Positions 8,297 to 17,956 of a stretch of 64,000 nt of DNA are shown here, piece after piece. Positions within the stretch are counted from its first letter, which is position 1. The number at the start of each line of letters is the position of its first letter. The notes below the pieces were generated by a model. The model made no database searches. It worked only from the letters and a program-made list of their open reading frames with translations, and had not been told where the DNA came from. The DNA is taken from positions 1-64,000 of the forward strand of contig NZ_PXYL01000018.1 in the NCBI RefSeq assembly GCF_003012705.1, in the 5' to 3' direction. Made by a program: the position numbers and the translations under genes. Origin of the DNA: Pseudaminobacter soli (ex Li et al. 2025). GTDB taxonomy: Bacteria; Pseudomonadota; Alphaproteobacteria; Rhizobiales; Rhizobiaceae.

Positions 8297-9277
8297 ATGG
8301 CAGCTCGCATAGATCATATCAATTTGCGGCAGGTGGAGATTTTCCGCGCCACGATGAAGTTCGGCACCGTCACAGCGGCCGCCGCTGCGTTGGGTTCGTC
8401 CCAGCCGACCATCACGCGCGAGCTTGCCCGCCTGGAATCGCATCTCGGCTTTTCACTGTTCGAGCGCAAGCGCCAGCGGCTGGTGCCCACGGCAAGGGCG
8501 ATCAAGCTCTATCAGGAGGTACAGGCCTCGTTCATCGGCCTGGATCGGATCAATGGCTTTGTCGAGCGGCTGCGCGAGGCCTCGGAAGAGGTACTGACGG
8601 TTGCCTCGTTGCCCGCCTTTGCGCAAACGATCCTGCCGGAAGCGGTTGCTCGTCTGGCGGTTGCCCATCCGGGCCTGACCTTGAACATCAGCACCGTTGA
8701 TCCCCGCAACCAATCATCAATATCGGGTTTCGATTTCGACCTCGGGCTGATCGAGGACATCTACACCCAGCGTGACGCGGAGGTCATCGTGCTGGGTGTC
8801 TACGATTTGGTCGCCGTTGTCCCGGCTCAACACGCGCTGGCCGCGCGCGACCATCTGGAGCCGCAGGATTTCGAGGGCGCCAGCTTCATCAGCCTGGGGC
8901 CTAACGATCCCTATCGCCTTGCAGTCGAGCGCATATTCGACCAGGTGGGAACCAAGCGGCGGTTGCTGCTGTCTTCACAATCCGCAAGCAGCGTTTGCGA
9001 ACTGGTGAGCCGCGGCCTCGGGGTGTCCATCGTCAATCCGCTCACCGCGCTGAGCTACGAAAGCGCCGCCGTTTTACTGAAACGCTTCAGCCCACGGCAG
9101 CAGTTCGTGGTGTCGGCGCTGCGTCCGCTGAACCGTCCGAGTGTGGCAACGTCCGATCACCTGACGAACCTGCTGCGAGCCGTGTGCGCGGAAAAGGAAG
9201 CCCTCTTTCTGCGTCGTGGGCTTGCACTTCCCAAAGAGGACGATCGCGCTGAACAGCCAGAACTGCCTGTTTGGTAA
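8297..9277 (+). CDS. LysR-family transcriptional regulator
   Basis: 326 residues. The N-terminal winged helix-turn-helix is clear (LRQVEIFRATMKFGTVTAAAAALGSSQPTITRELARLE), followed by the periplasmic-binding-like effector domain (about 95-300). It is divergent from the 8165-232 operon, the usual arrangement for a LysR protein controlling its neighbour and itself. The C-terminal effector domain ends in a standard IVNPLTALSY segment with a short extra tail. The effector is presumably a component or product of the imported compound; this is inference. Confidence 0.92.
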   Translation: MAARIDHINLRQVEIFRATMKFGTVTAAAAALGSSQPTITRELARLESHLGFSLFERKRQRLVPTARAIKLYQEVQASFIGLDRINGFVERLREASEEVLTVASLPAFAQTILPEAVARLAVAHPGLTLNISTVDPRNQSSISGFDFDLGLIEDIYTQRDAEVIVLGVYDLVAVVPAQHALAARDHLEPQDFEGASFISLGPNDPYRLAVERIFDQVGTKRRLLLSSQSASSVCELVSRGLGVSIVNPLTALSYESAAVLLKRFSPRQQFVVSALRPLNRPSVATSDHLTNLLRAVCAEKEALFLRRGLALPKEDDRAEQPELPVW

Positions 9278-9352
9278 GTACTTTTTTGGAAGCGGATCGA
9301 TCGGGGATGGCAGCAGGTGGTATCCTTTGGAGTTTCACGCAAATATTGCTCG

Positions 9353-10150
9353 TCAAACAACGAACCTTATGGCGCGTTGGATGTCGAAGAAGTTGTTGGC
9401 TTTGAAGCGAAGCGTCCGCGGCGCAGGATGCTCGATGCCCGGATACCAGCTTCCCCGATACGCTTCGATGGGATTGGTGTACTCAACGACAAGTTCGAAA
9501 CTCTCAGCCAGCTTCGGCAAGCATTTCGACAAATCCCGTGACAAGGCAGCCTCAACCCCGTCGCGAATGGCCCCTACCGCAGCTTGCGGCGACAATGAGG
9601 ACGTGGCTGGGCCAAAACCTTCACTGGTGGCGACGGTGGCGATATCCGGCAACAGTTCTTTAGCCTCCGCGCACATACCTGCGTCACCCGAAAGGAAAAC
9701 CGAGGGCACGCCGTAGCGGGCCGCGCAGTGTGCGTTCAGCGTGTATTCAGATGCGACCTCGCCGTTGATAAGCAGCCTTGAGACAGTCCCGGTCAGCGTG
9801 TGTGCCAGTGGGTTGGTGTCGGTGCCAGCCTTGTTGTGGTAGCCCGTATAGAGTGCCGCATGGAAGCTTTCATCGATGCCGAACATCATCGCGTCCGGGT
9901 GTCCGCTCCAGCCGCGCACGATCCGAACATAGGTCGGCAGCTTGGAAAGTATCAGGTTACGGGCGGTCGAGTGGGCGTCCTTGACGACCACCTCGGTGGC
10001 GCCGGCTGCCTTGGCGCCCTCGCACGCCGCGACCAATTCGTCGGTCATGTATTCCCGGAACTCGGCATAGTCGGGATTCCCCTTGCGCGCCTCATCCCAA
10101 TTGGTGATGCCTGCCGTGCCCTCAATATCGGCGCTGATAAATACCTTCAT
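9353..10150 (-). CDS. dppA: D-aminopeptidase, M55 family (DppA type)
   Basis: 265 residues starting MKVFISADIEGTAGITNWDE, the signature of M55 zinc D-aminopeptidases. The metal ligands described for Bacillus subtilis DppA are in place: Asp8, Glu10, His60 (KDAH), His105 (GYHN) and Glu132 (NGE). Such enzymes release N-terminal D-amino acids, preferentially from D-Ala-D-Ala-type peptides; cytoplasmic and often decameric. It is the last gene of the minus-strand operon 16877-9353 and lies 19 bases after a PLP-enzyme gene. The symbol dppA here means the M55 peptidase, not the E. coli binding protein of the same name. This is the strongest evidence that the region handles D-amino acid peptides. Confidence 0.92.
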   Translation of the reverse strand: MKVFISADIEGTAGITNWDEARKGNPDYAEFREYMTDELVAACEGAKAAGATEVVVKDAHSTARNLILSKLPTYVRIVRGWSGHPDAMMFGIDESFHAALYTGYHNKAGTDTNPLAHTLTGTVSRLLINGEVASEYTLNAHCAARYGVPSVFLSGDAGMCAEAKELLPDIATVATSEGFGPATSSLSPQAAVGAIRDGVEAALSRDLSKCLPKLAESFELVVEYTNPIEAYRGSWYPGIEHPAPRTLRFKANNFFDIQRAIRFVV

Positions 10151-10169
10151 AACCTTGCCTTTCCCAATC

Positions 10170-11264
10170 TCATAGAAGTTCGGCTATCGATGATAGCAGC
10201 CTGTCGATCTGCTGTGGCGTGTGCTGTGAAAACACGGCAAGCCTCATGGTAGGCACGTCGGGCGCATCCGAGTAGCCAGAAGCGGGCGTGACCTTCACCA
10301 CGATGTCGCGTTTGTCGAGTTCTGCATGAACTCGTTCAAGATCCACGTCTCCACGCACCAAGACGATTGGAACCGGAGTATCCTCGATCTCGAAACCCAG
10401 GCTGCGGAGGCCGCCGCGCATATGCTTCACATTGCGTTCGAGGTCCGTGCGCATCCGTGGCGTCGTTTCAAGCAACCGCATGGCGGTGATCGCGGCTGCG
10501 GCCGCTCCTGGTGGAGGCAGCGATGCACCACGTAGGATCATGGCGTTGCTCTTGATCCTGTCGGCAAGCGATGTATTTGCAGGAACGATACCACCAAGCG
10601 CGCCGAACGCTTTGCTGAGGGTTCCAGCGAAAAAATTCCCCTCGCCCTCAAGGCGCGCATGCTGCAGCGAACCCCGTCCGCTCCCCCCGAGGACGCCAAC
10701 CCCATGAGAGTCATCAACGCACAGTATGGAATCCTCATAGGATTCCATGGCTTTCCTGTAGTCTGCTAAGGGAGCAAGACCGCCGGTGGACGGGAAAACG
10801 CCGTCGGTCACCACTGCCGCACGCAGTTGCGGCGCCATGTGGCGCAAGAGTTGCCTGGCAAGGCTGTCGGCATCAAGATGCCGGAAGCGATGGACGGGTT
10901 TGTTGAGCGTGGGTATCGCATCGCGCGCGCTGTAATGGGTCGCCTCATCGATGAAGATCAGGTCGAAATCGTCGCGCAGCCCCTGCAGCATCGCCATCGG
11001 GCTAGAATAGCCCGATATCATGGTCACGACCTGCTCGGTCCCGAACCAATCGCAAAGCCGGCGCTCCAGATCGGCATAGACCTGCATTTGCGCCAGAGTG
11101 CCGGGACCAAGGCCGAACTGGCGCGTGGCCGCGCATGCGGCCTCAATCACCTCCGGATGGCCATGCAGGCAGAAATAGCTGGTGCCGCAGAAGTAATCGA
11201 CCTCACGGCCATTGATCCGCATGCGCGCGCCGAGCGGCGTTTCCATTGAGACCGGGGTAACCAT
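10170..11264 (-). CDS. Alpha-oxoamine-synthase-like PLP enzyme (BioF/KBL relative)
   Basis: 364 residues of fold-type I PLP enzyme. GTSYFCLHGHPEV near the start, DDSHGVGVLG in the middle and the PLP lysine in GTLSKAFGALGG are the landmarks of the family that includes 8-amino-7-oxononanoate synthase and 2-amino-3-ketobutyrate CoA ligase. The N-terminal helical extension of true BioF proteins is short or missing and no biotin genes are nearby. It lies between a serine hydrolase and a D-aminopeptidase in a peptide-uptake operon, so I infer a role in using a released amino acid, perhaps condensation with an acyl-CoA, or a racemase/aminotransferase-like side activity. The exact reaction cannot be read from sequence. 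Confidence 0.8.
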   Translation of the reverse strand: MVTPVSMETPLGARMRINGREVDYFCGTSYFCLHGHPEVIEAACAATRQFGLGPGTLAQMQVYADLERRLCDWFGTEQVVTMISGYSSPMAMLQGLRDDFDLIFIDEATHYSARDAIPTLNKPVHRFRHLDADSLARQLLRHMAPQLRAAVVTDGVFPSTGGLAPLADYRKAMESYEDSILCVDDSHGVGVLGGSGRGSLQHARLEGEGNFFAGTLSKAFGALGGIVPANTSLADRIKSNAMILRGASLPPPGAAAAAITAMRLLETTPRMRTDLERNVKHMRGGLRSLGFEIEDTPVPIVLVRGDVDLERVHAELDKRDIVVKVTPASGYSDAPDVPTMRLAVFSQHTPQQIDRLLSSIAELL

Positions 11265-11281
11265 GGTCGGCTTTCTCTTTC

Positions 11282-12952
11282 TCAGGCAGCCGACTCGGCC
11301 CGCCGGCGCTCAAGGAACATCGGTCCTACCCGGATGCCGCGACGCCCGTTTTCGTCGAGCGCGTCGAGCTCGAGGATTTCCTCCTCATAAAGCAAGCCGC
11401 GCATGCGGAAGCGACCGGCATCCACCGGCTCGCATGTGTGCGTGCAGAAGTACTCGATCAGACACTTGAGCTGGCCGTGGCTGTAGGTCAGGTAAGTGAT
11501 ATTGAAATCTGGTCCGTATTCGCCGAGATGCGGTGCTATTTCGGGGGGGATTGTTTCGGCCGGCAAGGCATCGACGCGCGACCAATTCTCTCCCTTCCAG
11601 ATGAGCTTGTCGGCAGCCGGGAAGGAAACGTTCATGTGCGGATAGTCTGCCCCGCGACCGTAGATGCGCCCATCGATAACGAAATCGTTGCCAGACACGG
11701 GACGAATCTGCAAGGGCACGCCCTCACCCATGAGGTAGAGTTTCCCGCCTTTCTTCTTGAGCTCAACTACCTCGCCACTTTCCTCATGCCTATAATGTCC
11801 AGGTAAAGTCACGAACTGATCCTCGGTGATGGGCGGCGGGGTCTGGGTTCGCTGCGGCGACTTGCCCATGCCTCGTTCCGCGAGGGCAAGCCGCAGACCA
11901 TCTCCGGCAAGCCGAGAGGCAATCTGATTGGCAAAATCCAGCGTTGCGAAGACGAGAACACCAAAACCGGCCCTTGGTAGCAGCAGCATCTGCGATGCAT
12001 AGCCATAAACCGCACCGCCGTGCCCAACGGATGTCCAACCGTCCATATCGCCTACGCCGAAGCACAGGCCATAGCCGTTCAACGCCTTGTCGTGGCCGGC
12101 AGGCCGCTTGCCGATAGGGGTCCACATCTCGCGCAACGATGCGGGACTGATAATGGGATTGCCGTCTGGAGCGAACCCGCCTCTCAGCAGGCATTGCGCA
12201 TAATTTGCCATGTCGCCGGTGGTAGAAAAAATGTTGCCCGCGGGAGAGCCGCCGAGGCTGAAAACCGGCGCGGGACCGTCGCCGTCCAGCGTCCACATGT
12301 CTGCCGGTGCCAGCCGCTCGCGAATACCGGGCGCCATGCCGGAAGACGTGTCATTCATTCTGAGTGGCCTCAGGATGTTCTCGGTGATGTAATCCGCGTA
12401 GCTCTTGCGCGTCACCTTTTCGATCACCATGCCAACCACGGCAATTCCCGCATTAGAATAGTGCATAACGCCCGCGCTGGGATCCTGCTTGAGCGTAGAC
12501 GTAGCAAGCTCAGCGACGGTGTCGGCCAGAGGCGGCCTGTGTGCATCCAGATAATGCCCGCTCTTGGGCTCACGCACGATGCCGGCCGTGTGGCTCATCA
12601 GCTTGCGCAGACTGATATGCGAACCGTAAGGACCGCTTTCGCGGCCGGCAAACGGATTGAGCGGCTGGAAGCCAGGTAGGTATTCTGAGACGTCCACGTC
12701 GAGGTCGACCAGCCCCCTTTCAGCCAGTTGCATGATCGCCACCGCCGTGAAGGACTTCGTTATGGAGCCGATGCGGAAGCAGGTATCCGCTTTCATGTCG
12801 AAGTGGCGGTCGTGGCGTTGGACATGTCCCTGGGCCAGTGGACCATCCCTGCCTACGAGCGCGTAGGAAATAGAGGGAATAGCCTTGTCTTCGACCTCAT
12901 GGCGAATGAGATCCTCGAAGAGTTCAATGGCTTCATGTGAAAGCGAAAGCAC
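11282..12952 (-). CDS. Serine hydrolase, beta-lactamase/S12 family
   Basis: 556 residues. The catalytic domain (about 1-370) has SITK (Ser63, Lys66), YSN (Tyr165, Asn167) and HGG near residue 318, the class C/S12 motif set shared by D-Ala-D-Ala carboxypeptidases, D-aminopeptidases and esterases. The remaining 180 residues form a beta-rich C-terminal region (GHYRHEESGEVVELKKKGGKLYL), as in S12 D-aminopeptidases that have lipocalin-like domains. No signal peptide is seen. It follows the DppC-type permease gene by 18 bases and precedes the PLP enzyme, so it is probably co-expressed and acts on the imported peptide in the cytoplasm. Confidence 0.85.
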   Translation of the reverse strand: MLSLSHEAIELFEDLIRHEVEDKAIPSISYALVGRDGPLAQGHVQRHDRHFDMKADTCFRIGSITKSFTAVAIMQLAERGLVDLDVDVSEYLPGFQPLNPFAGRESGPYGSHISLRKLMSHTAGIVREPKSGHYLDAHRPPLADTVAELATSTLKQDPSAGVMHYSNAGIAVVGMVIEKVTRKSYADYITENILRPLRMNDTSSGMAPGIRERLAPADMWTLDGDGPAPVFSLGGSPAGNIFSTTGDMANYAQCLLRGGFAPDGNPIISPASLREMWTPIGKRPAGHDKALNGYGLCFGVGDMDGWTSVGHGGAVYGYASQMLLLPRAGFGVLVFATLDFANQIASRLAGDGLRLALAERGMGKSPQRTQTPPPITEDQFVTLPGHYRHEESGEVVELKKKGGKLYLMGEGVPLQIRPVSGNDFVIDGRIYGRGADYPHMNVSFPAADKLIWKGENWSRVDALPAETIPPEIAPHLGEYGPDFNITYLTYSHGQLKCLIEYFCTHTCEPVDAGRFRMRGLLYEEEILELDALDENGRRGIRVGPMFLERRRAESAA

Positions 12953-12970
12953 AACAATCCTCCTTGGACT

Positions 12971-13843
12971 TCAGTTTGTGTGGCGAGGGTCGAGGATGTC
13001 GCGCAAAGTATCGCCGACAAGATTCCACGACAGCACGAACAGGAAAATCGCAGCGCCCGGGAAGGCGAGCGTATACCAGTATTGAAACGGATTGCCGGGC
13101 TGGCCAACGATCCAGTTGCGCGAATAAGCGATGAACTGCCCCCAATCGGCATAGCCCTCTTCGGTGCCGACCCCGAGGAAGCTGAGCGCTGAGGCCGAAA
13201 GCACCATCGAGCCAGTGGCCATGGTGGCAAGCACGAGAACGGGAAAAAAGGCATTGGGCAGGATATGAAGCACGATTAACCGGAGGTCGCTAGCGCCATA
13301 GCTCATCGACGCATGCACGTAGTCCATCTCACGAATTCTCAGGATCTCGCTGCGCACGACACGCGCATAGCCCATCCAGCCAGAGGTGGTCAGAGCGATG
13401 GTGATCGGACCTATCCCCTTGCCTAGCAACGCCGTTAACACCATGGCCGCGATCAGGAACGGTACGGCCATGAAGACGTCGACGATGCGCATCAGCACCT
13501 CGTCCACAGCTCCACCGTAATAGGCAGCAAGCGACCCTACGATCGTGCCGGTCAGCACAGAAATCGCAACCACCCCAAGGCCAATCTTGAATGCAGTGCG
13601 GGTACCCCAGACGACGGCGTAGTAGATATCGTACTGGCCTTCGGTCGTTCCGAAGATGGCATCGCCTGAAGGCGGCTGCGGGGTGGCAAGAAAGCCGGCG
13701 CGCGGCGTGTCGTAAACCGACATCTGGAATTCCTGCGGCGGGGCAAGTACCGGCGCGAATATCGCCACCAGCACGAAAGCCAGGAGGATGAGGACCCCGA
13801 GCAGCGACATTGGATTGCGCAACAGATAGCGAAGCACCTTCAT
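12971..13843 (-). CDS. Peptide ABC transporter permease, DppC type
   Basis: 290 residues from the ATG at 13843 (MKVLRYLLRNPMSLLG), which overlaps the stop of the upstream permease gene in an ATGA. The open frame extends a further 171 codons upstream, but that part overlaps the DppB-type gene in another frame and is not protein-like. Membrane helix 1, a longer than usual periplasmic segment (QEFQMSVYDTPRAGFLATPQPPSGDAIFGTTEGQYDIYYAVVWGTR is one stretch read in pieces), the EAA loop VHASMSYGASDLRLIVLHILPN and the ending GDTLRDILDPRHTN support the call. Its partner ATPases are probably those encoded on the plus strand at 18178-20111. Confidence 0.9.
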   Translation of the reverse strand: MKVLRYLLRNPMSLLGVLILLAFVLVAIFAPVLAPPQEFQMSVYDTPRAGFLATPQPPSGDAIFGTTEGQYDIYYAVVWGTRTAFKIGLGVVAISVLTGTIVGSLAAYYGGAVDEVLMRIVDVFMAVPFLIAAMVLTALLGKGIGPITIALTTSGWMGYARVVRSEILRIREMDYVHASMSYGASDLRLIVLHILPNAFFPVLVLATMATGSMVLSASALSFLGVGTEEGYADWGQFIAYSRNWIVGQPGNPFQYWYTLAFPGAAIFLFVLSWNLVGDTLRDILDPRHTN

Positions 13844-14889
13844 CTCGTCTTCACCCTCGGATCGAGCAGCGGATAGATCAGGTCGACAATGAGATTCATC
13901 AGGACGAGCACGATCGCGAAGTAGAGGCCGAAGCCGAGCACAGCGGGAAAATCCAGATTGGCGGCGGACTTCGCAGCAAATTGGCCGAGGCCCGCATAGT
14001 CGAAGATGGTTTCGGTGATGACTACGCCGCCCATCATCGTGGCCAGTTCCATGCCGGCGATCGTGGTGACGGGAAGCAGGGCGTTGCGGCGTGCATGCCG
14101 CAGTTCCACCACGCGCCGAGGCATGCCCTTGGCACGCGCGGTGCGAACATAATCCTGGCGCAATGTCTCGAGCATGGAAGTGCGCATCACACGCGTCATG
14201 CTGGCGAGATTGACATAGGTGAGCGTAATGACCGGGGCAGCGAGGTGACGAAGCGAATCCCCGAAGATCGCGAGATTGCCATTGAGCAGCGCGTCGATCG
14301 TATTGGCCCCAGTATATCGGGTGAAGTCGGGCGACGTGACCACAGCCTGCGCCCACTGGCTGAGACGACCCGGTGGGAACCAGTCGAGCGCCGAATAGAA
14401 GATCAGCAGCATAAGCAAGCCGAAGACATAGACCGGGAACGACCAGCCCAGGATCGTGAAGATGCGGATGATGTGGTCCGGCCAGCGGTTGAGATAAATG
14501 CCGGCACGAGAACCCAAATAGATTGAGAGCAGGAACCCCGGAATGAATGCCAGCAGCACCAGTTCGAGCGTCGCCGGCAGCAACGAGGCCAATGCGTTGG
14601 CGACAGGCTGGCGTGCGGTTTCCGACCAGCCCAGATTACCGGTCAGAATGTTGCCAATCCATCGGCCGTATTGGACGTGGAAAGGATCGTTCAGCCCGTA
14701 CTGTTCGATCATCCTGCGGATGCTCTCTTGTCCGCCTTTAAGGAAATCGGGCGACGGCGCGTAGGCGGCGAGGCGCTGCGTCGGCGACAGCGACATCTGC
14801 AAGGTAAAGAGCATCAGGGACAGGGCGAGGAGAACGACGGGCAGCATCAGCAACCGCCGAAAGGCGTAATTCAGCACACCAAAACCCAT
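13840..14889 (-). CDS. Peptide ABC transporter permease, DppB type
   Basis: 349 residues from the ATG at 14889 (MGFGVLNYAFRRLLMLP); an in-frame GTG/TTG-type extension of 16 codons is less likely because it lacks family similarity. Typical features are the first helix, the FHVQYGRWIGNILTGNLGWS periplasmic loop, the coupling loop YVRTARAKGMPRRVVELRHARRN and the ending NLIVDLIYPLLDPRVK. It lies 61 bases after the binding-protein gene and forms the pore with the 12971-13843 product. Confidence 0.92.
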   Translation of the reverse strand: MGFGVLNYAFRRLLMLPVVLLALSLMLFTLQMSLSPTQRLAAYAPSPDFLKGGQESIRRMIEQYGLNDPFHVQYGRWIGNILTGNLGWSETARQPVANALASLLPATLELVLLAFIPGFLLSIYLGSRAGIYLNRWPDHIIRIFTILGWSFPVYVFGLLMLLIFYSALDWFPPGRLSQWAQAVVTSPDFTRYTGANTIDALLNGNLAIFGDSLRHLAAPVITLTYVNLASMTRVMRTSMLETLRQDYVRTARAKGMPRRVVELRHARRNALLPVTTIAGMELATMMGGVVITETIFDYAGLGQFAAKSAANLDFPAVLGFGLYFAIVLVLMNLIVDLIYPLLDPRVKTR

Positions 14890-14950
14890 TGTGTAAGGAG
14901 TGGAAGAAATCTGCCGGGCAGTGATGCCGCCCGGCACTTTTCAACGTGGC

Positions 14951-16877
14951 TCAATTCGCCTTGGTGACGGGATAGAAGTCCCAGGCACCGTAGAGGATCA
15001 TGTTGTGCACGTAGCCATCTATGTTGCTGCGGGTGACAATGTAGCCAAAGTCCTCCCAGAGGAACTGGGTGGTGGCGTTGTCATAGGACATTTCCTGCAG
15101 CTTGGCGTAGATGGGCTCACGGACGGCCGGATCACTTGAAGCCCAGGCTTCGTCCAGCAGCGGCTTGAACTTCTCCGCCATCAGGTCGCGGTATCCCTGG
15201 CCGAGCATGCCGCCGACAAGTCCGGTTGGGGAGAGGTAGTAAGTCGCCGCACCGAGCGGGCCGCCTGGGTCGGAGTAGTCCGGACCCCAGCCCATATAGG
15301 TAAGCGGCGAGGCAGGCTTTTCACGATTGTTCAGCTTGTCCGAAATCGATGCCCAGGGCAGCGACTGGATTTTCATCTTGAACTTCGGGTTGATGCGTTG
15401 CAGGCCCTGCTGGAGTGCCGACAGCGCCGCCGTGCCCTGCGGCGTGCCTTCCTGCACATAGGCCGTGAAGGTGAAGCCGGTGTCCCAAAGTTTGCCTCCG
15501 AACGCTTTCTTGAAGTGCTCTGCTGCCTTCTTCGGATCGTAGGTATAGATCGGCGATTCGGGTCGATAGCCCATGATGCCCCGCACAGTGGGGCCTCGAG
15601 ATTGGACCGTCTTTCCAAGCAAGACCTGCTTCAGCAGCGCATCGTAGTTTTGCGCATAATTGAAGCCTTTGCGGACGTCGATGTCGGCGAAGAAATCAGG
15701 CGGAATGCCATTTCCATCCAGCTTGCCGCTGCCGATGGCGGGATTGTCAGCGTCGTCCAGAGGCCAGGCGAAATAGAGACCGCGGCCAAAAACTTTCGGC
15801 AGACCGTCGATCACCTTCACTCCCTCGGTCTTGCTGAGTTCGTCCAGGAATTCGACTGGGCTGGTGACAAAATCGGCGTCGCCGGACAGTAACTGAAGTC
15901 GTCGCGTGGTCCACTCCGGCACGGTGCGCATCACTACGCGTTCAAGCGAAGCCGGTCCCATGAAGTAATTTTCGAAACGCTTCAGCGTGATGCGTCGATC
16001 CGTGCGGTCCCACTCATCGAGCATGAAGGACCCAGTGCCATTTTCCTGCGCAAAGAGCGGATCGTCTCCAAGCTCGGGACGATAGTACTTCTTCCAGGTG
16101 TCGCCATCTCCATCCCATCCCCCGACGGAGGCAACCCATTCCTTGTCAACAATCGATGCGCCGAACGGAAGCGCGAGGACGCCAAGCGTCGCGGGGAACG
16201 ACTTCGGCAGCTTCAAGGTGACATTGTCACCGTCGATGGTGATCTGCGAGGCAAGTTGGTCATAGACCTTTCGGAGCGCCTCGGGGCTCGCATCGTTGAT
16301 GCTTGAGACGTTACCCTCCGTCTCGACCCACTTGGCAACATCGGGGTATTTTCCTGCAGTCATCACTTCCGTGATCGCATTGGACATCCACGACTGCCCC
16401 ATGAGAATGGCGCGCAGTAGCGAATAGCGCACATCCTCCGGCGTGATCTCGCCATAGCCGGGCTCGATCTTGGCTTTCTGATCGTCGGTCAGCCCGTCGT
16501 AGAATTGCCAGGTGATCTTGCCGTCTTCTCCCTTGACGCCGACCTTGTGAGCGTGGACGCCCTTTCGGATCGGAAAGGTATAGCTGATCGAGCCATCGTC
16601 GCCCTGCTTGATAAGGCCGTTTTCGAGAGTCGGCACCTCGGCGGAGAGCGCAGGCGCGAACTCGGATATCTCCGAGCCATTATAGTTCAGCAGCCGGCTA
16701 TAGACGTTCAGCACCCCGTAGGAACTACGGGGTGTTTGCAATATAGGCGGGATCGAACGACTGGACGTCGTCGGTCCACAGAAAGACGAATGTTCCGGGA
16801 TTTTTGGTTTCGGCGATGGCAGGCGCAGCCGCCATGCCAAGGCCTATACTGAGGGCTAAAGCCAAAGCACGTTTCAT
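14951..16877 (-). pseudogene. Peptide-binding protein (SBP family 5) interrupted by a +1 frameshift
   Basis: From an ATG at 16877 the frame gives a good signal peptide (MKRALALALSIGLGMAAAPAIAE) and the mature start DDVQSFDPAYIANTP, then stops at TAG. The adjacent frame continues immediately with SSYGVLNVYSRLLNYNG and about 590 further residues of ordinary DppA/OppA-like sequence ending at 14951. Removing one base, for example the T at 16727, restores DPAYIANTPSSYGVLNVY as one frame of 641 residues. The extra base sits inside a perfect 8-bp hairpin. So the gene is either genuinely broken, translated by frameshifting, or affected by a sequencing error at the hairpin. The binding protein would serve the downstream permeases. 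Confidence 0.85.
16714..16732. repeat. Perfect 8-bp inverted repeat at the frameshift site
   Basis: CCCCGTAG-GAA-CTACGGGG on the plus strand: perfect 8-bp arms with a 3-base loop, lying inside the binding-protein gene exactly where its frame breaks. Short perfect hairpins are known hot spots for polymerase slippage and for base-calling errors. It has no U tract and is too early in the gene to be a normal terminator. Confidence 0.75.
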
Positions 16878-16978
16878 GGAGGTTTTCCCCTATGGTGGAC
16901 GCGGACAGTCTTCTTTTCGTTGCCATGGAGGCTAGGAGCACACTTGCATTGCTGTCCAATGCGTAGATAGGATCAGTT

Positions 16979-17956
16979 ATGCAAAGAACGCATGAGGTCG
17001 GAATGGAGCTGGCGTGGCTCGAAGACTTCCTGGAAATCGTTGCTACGCGGAACTTCTCCACCGCGGCGGCAGCTCGCAACATCTCGCAGCCGGCCTTCAG
17101 CCGTCGCATCAAATCCCTCGAAACATGGGTCGGCGCCGATCTTGTCGACCGCAGCACCTATCCGATCCATCTCACCAGTGCGGGAATTATGTTCGTGCCG
17201 CGCTGCCAGGAGATGGTGCGCGACATGTATCGGCTGCGAACCGACTGCCGCAATGTCGCCGGAGCCAGTTCGCAGCTTCTCACCTTTGCCGCGCTGCATA
17301 CGCTTGCGATCTACTTTTTTCCGAGTTGGATCAGCGCACCCGACATGCCCAATGCTCCGGTGCGGAGCAGCATGCACACGGCCGACTTTCTTGAATGCGT
17401 GGAGCATCTGTCGTCGGGCAAGTGTGACTTCGCCATCATTTACGACCACCCCGACGGTCCGCCAGTTTTGGAGACCGGGCCCTTCGAATCTCTCCAGATC
17501 GGCAAGGATCGTCTGATATTGGTGTCTGGCACCGACCCGACCGGGAAGCCGCATTTCAGTATAGACGCACCGGAAGGCACAAAGATTCCCTACCTTTCCT
17601 ACTCCTGGAGCGACGGGTATCTCGGCAAGTTGATCTCGCTCATCCAATCGCGCTGGCGACATCCTCTCAATCTCAGCACTGTATACCAATCCTCGCTCGC
17701 TGAAGGCCTCAAGCAGATGGCTGTCGCGGGACGCGGCATCGCCTGGCTGCCGCAGATTTGCGTTCAGAAGTCGATTGCCCAGGGCGAACTCATTCAGATC
17801 GGCGGCCAGCAAATGTCGCTGGAGATTGAGATCAGGATCTTTCGACGGGTAGGAACACGCAATCGCGACGGAGAGGCCTTCTGGAAATACCTAGCCCAGA
17901 AATCGGAATTGCAACGGGGGCGGAGCATCATCGATTCTACCTTGACTATGCGCTGA
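16979..17956 (+). CDS. LysR-family transcriptional regulator
   Basis: 325 residues; a second Met at codon 9 (position 17003, MELAWLEDFLEIV) is an equally good start. The helix-turn-helix is RNFSTAAAARNISQPAFSRRIKSLE, followed by an effector-binding domain that reaches about residue 300. It diverges from the frameshifted binding-protein gene 101 bases away and is followed on its own strand by the ATPase pair at 18178-20111, so it sits between the two halves of the transporter and probably controls both. Confidence 0.92.
   Translation: MQRTHEVGMELAWLEDFLEIVATRNFSTAAAARNISQPAFSRRIKSLETWVGADLVDRSTYPIHLTSAGIMFVPRCQEMVRDMYRLRTDCRNVAGASSQLLTFAALHTLAIYFFPSWISAPDMPNAPVRSSMHTADFLECVEHLSSGKCDFAIIYDHPDGPPVLETGPFESLQIGKDRLILVSGTDPTGKPHFSIDAPEGTKIPYLSYSWSDGYLGKLISLIQSRWRHPLNLSTVYQSSLAEGLKQMAVAGRGIAWLPQICVQKSIAQGELIQIGGQQMSLEIEIRIFRRVGTRNRDGEAFWKYLAQKSELQRGRSIIDSTLTMR

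Noticed and set aside
13844-14356. N-terminal extension of the DppC-type permease frame
   Set aside because: The extra 171 codons overlap the DppB-type gene in another frame and lack hydrophobic segments; the ATG at 13843 overlaps the previous stop as expected.
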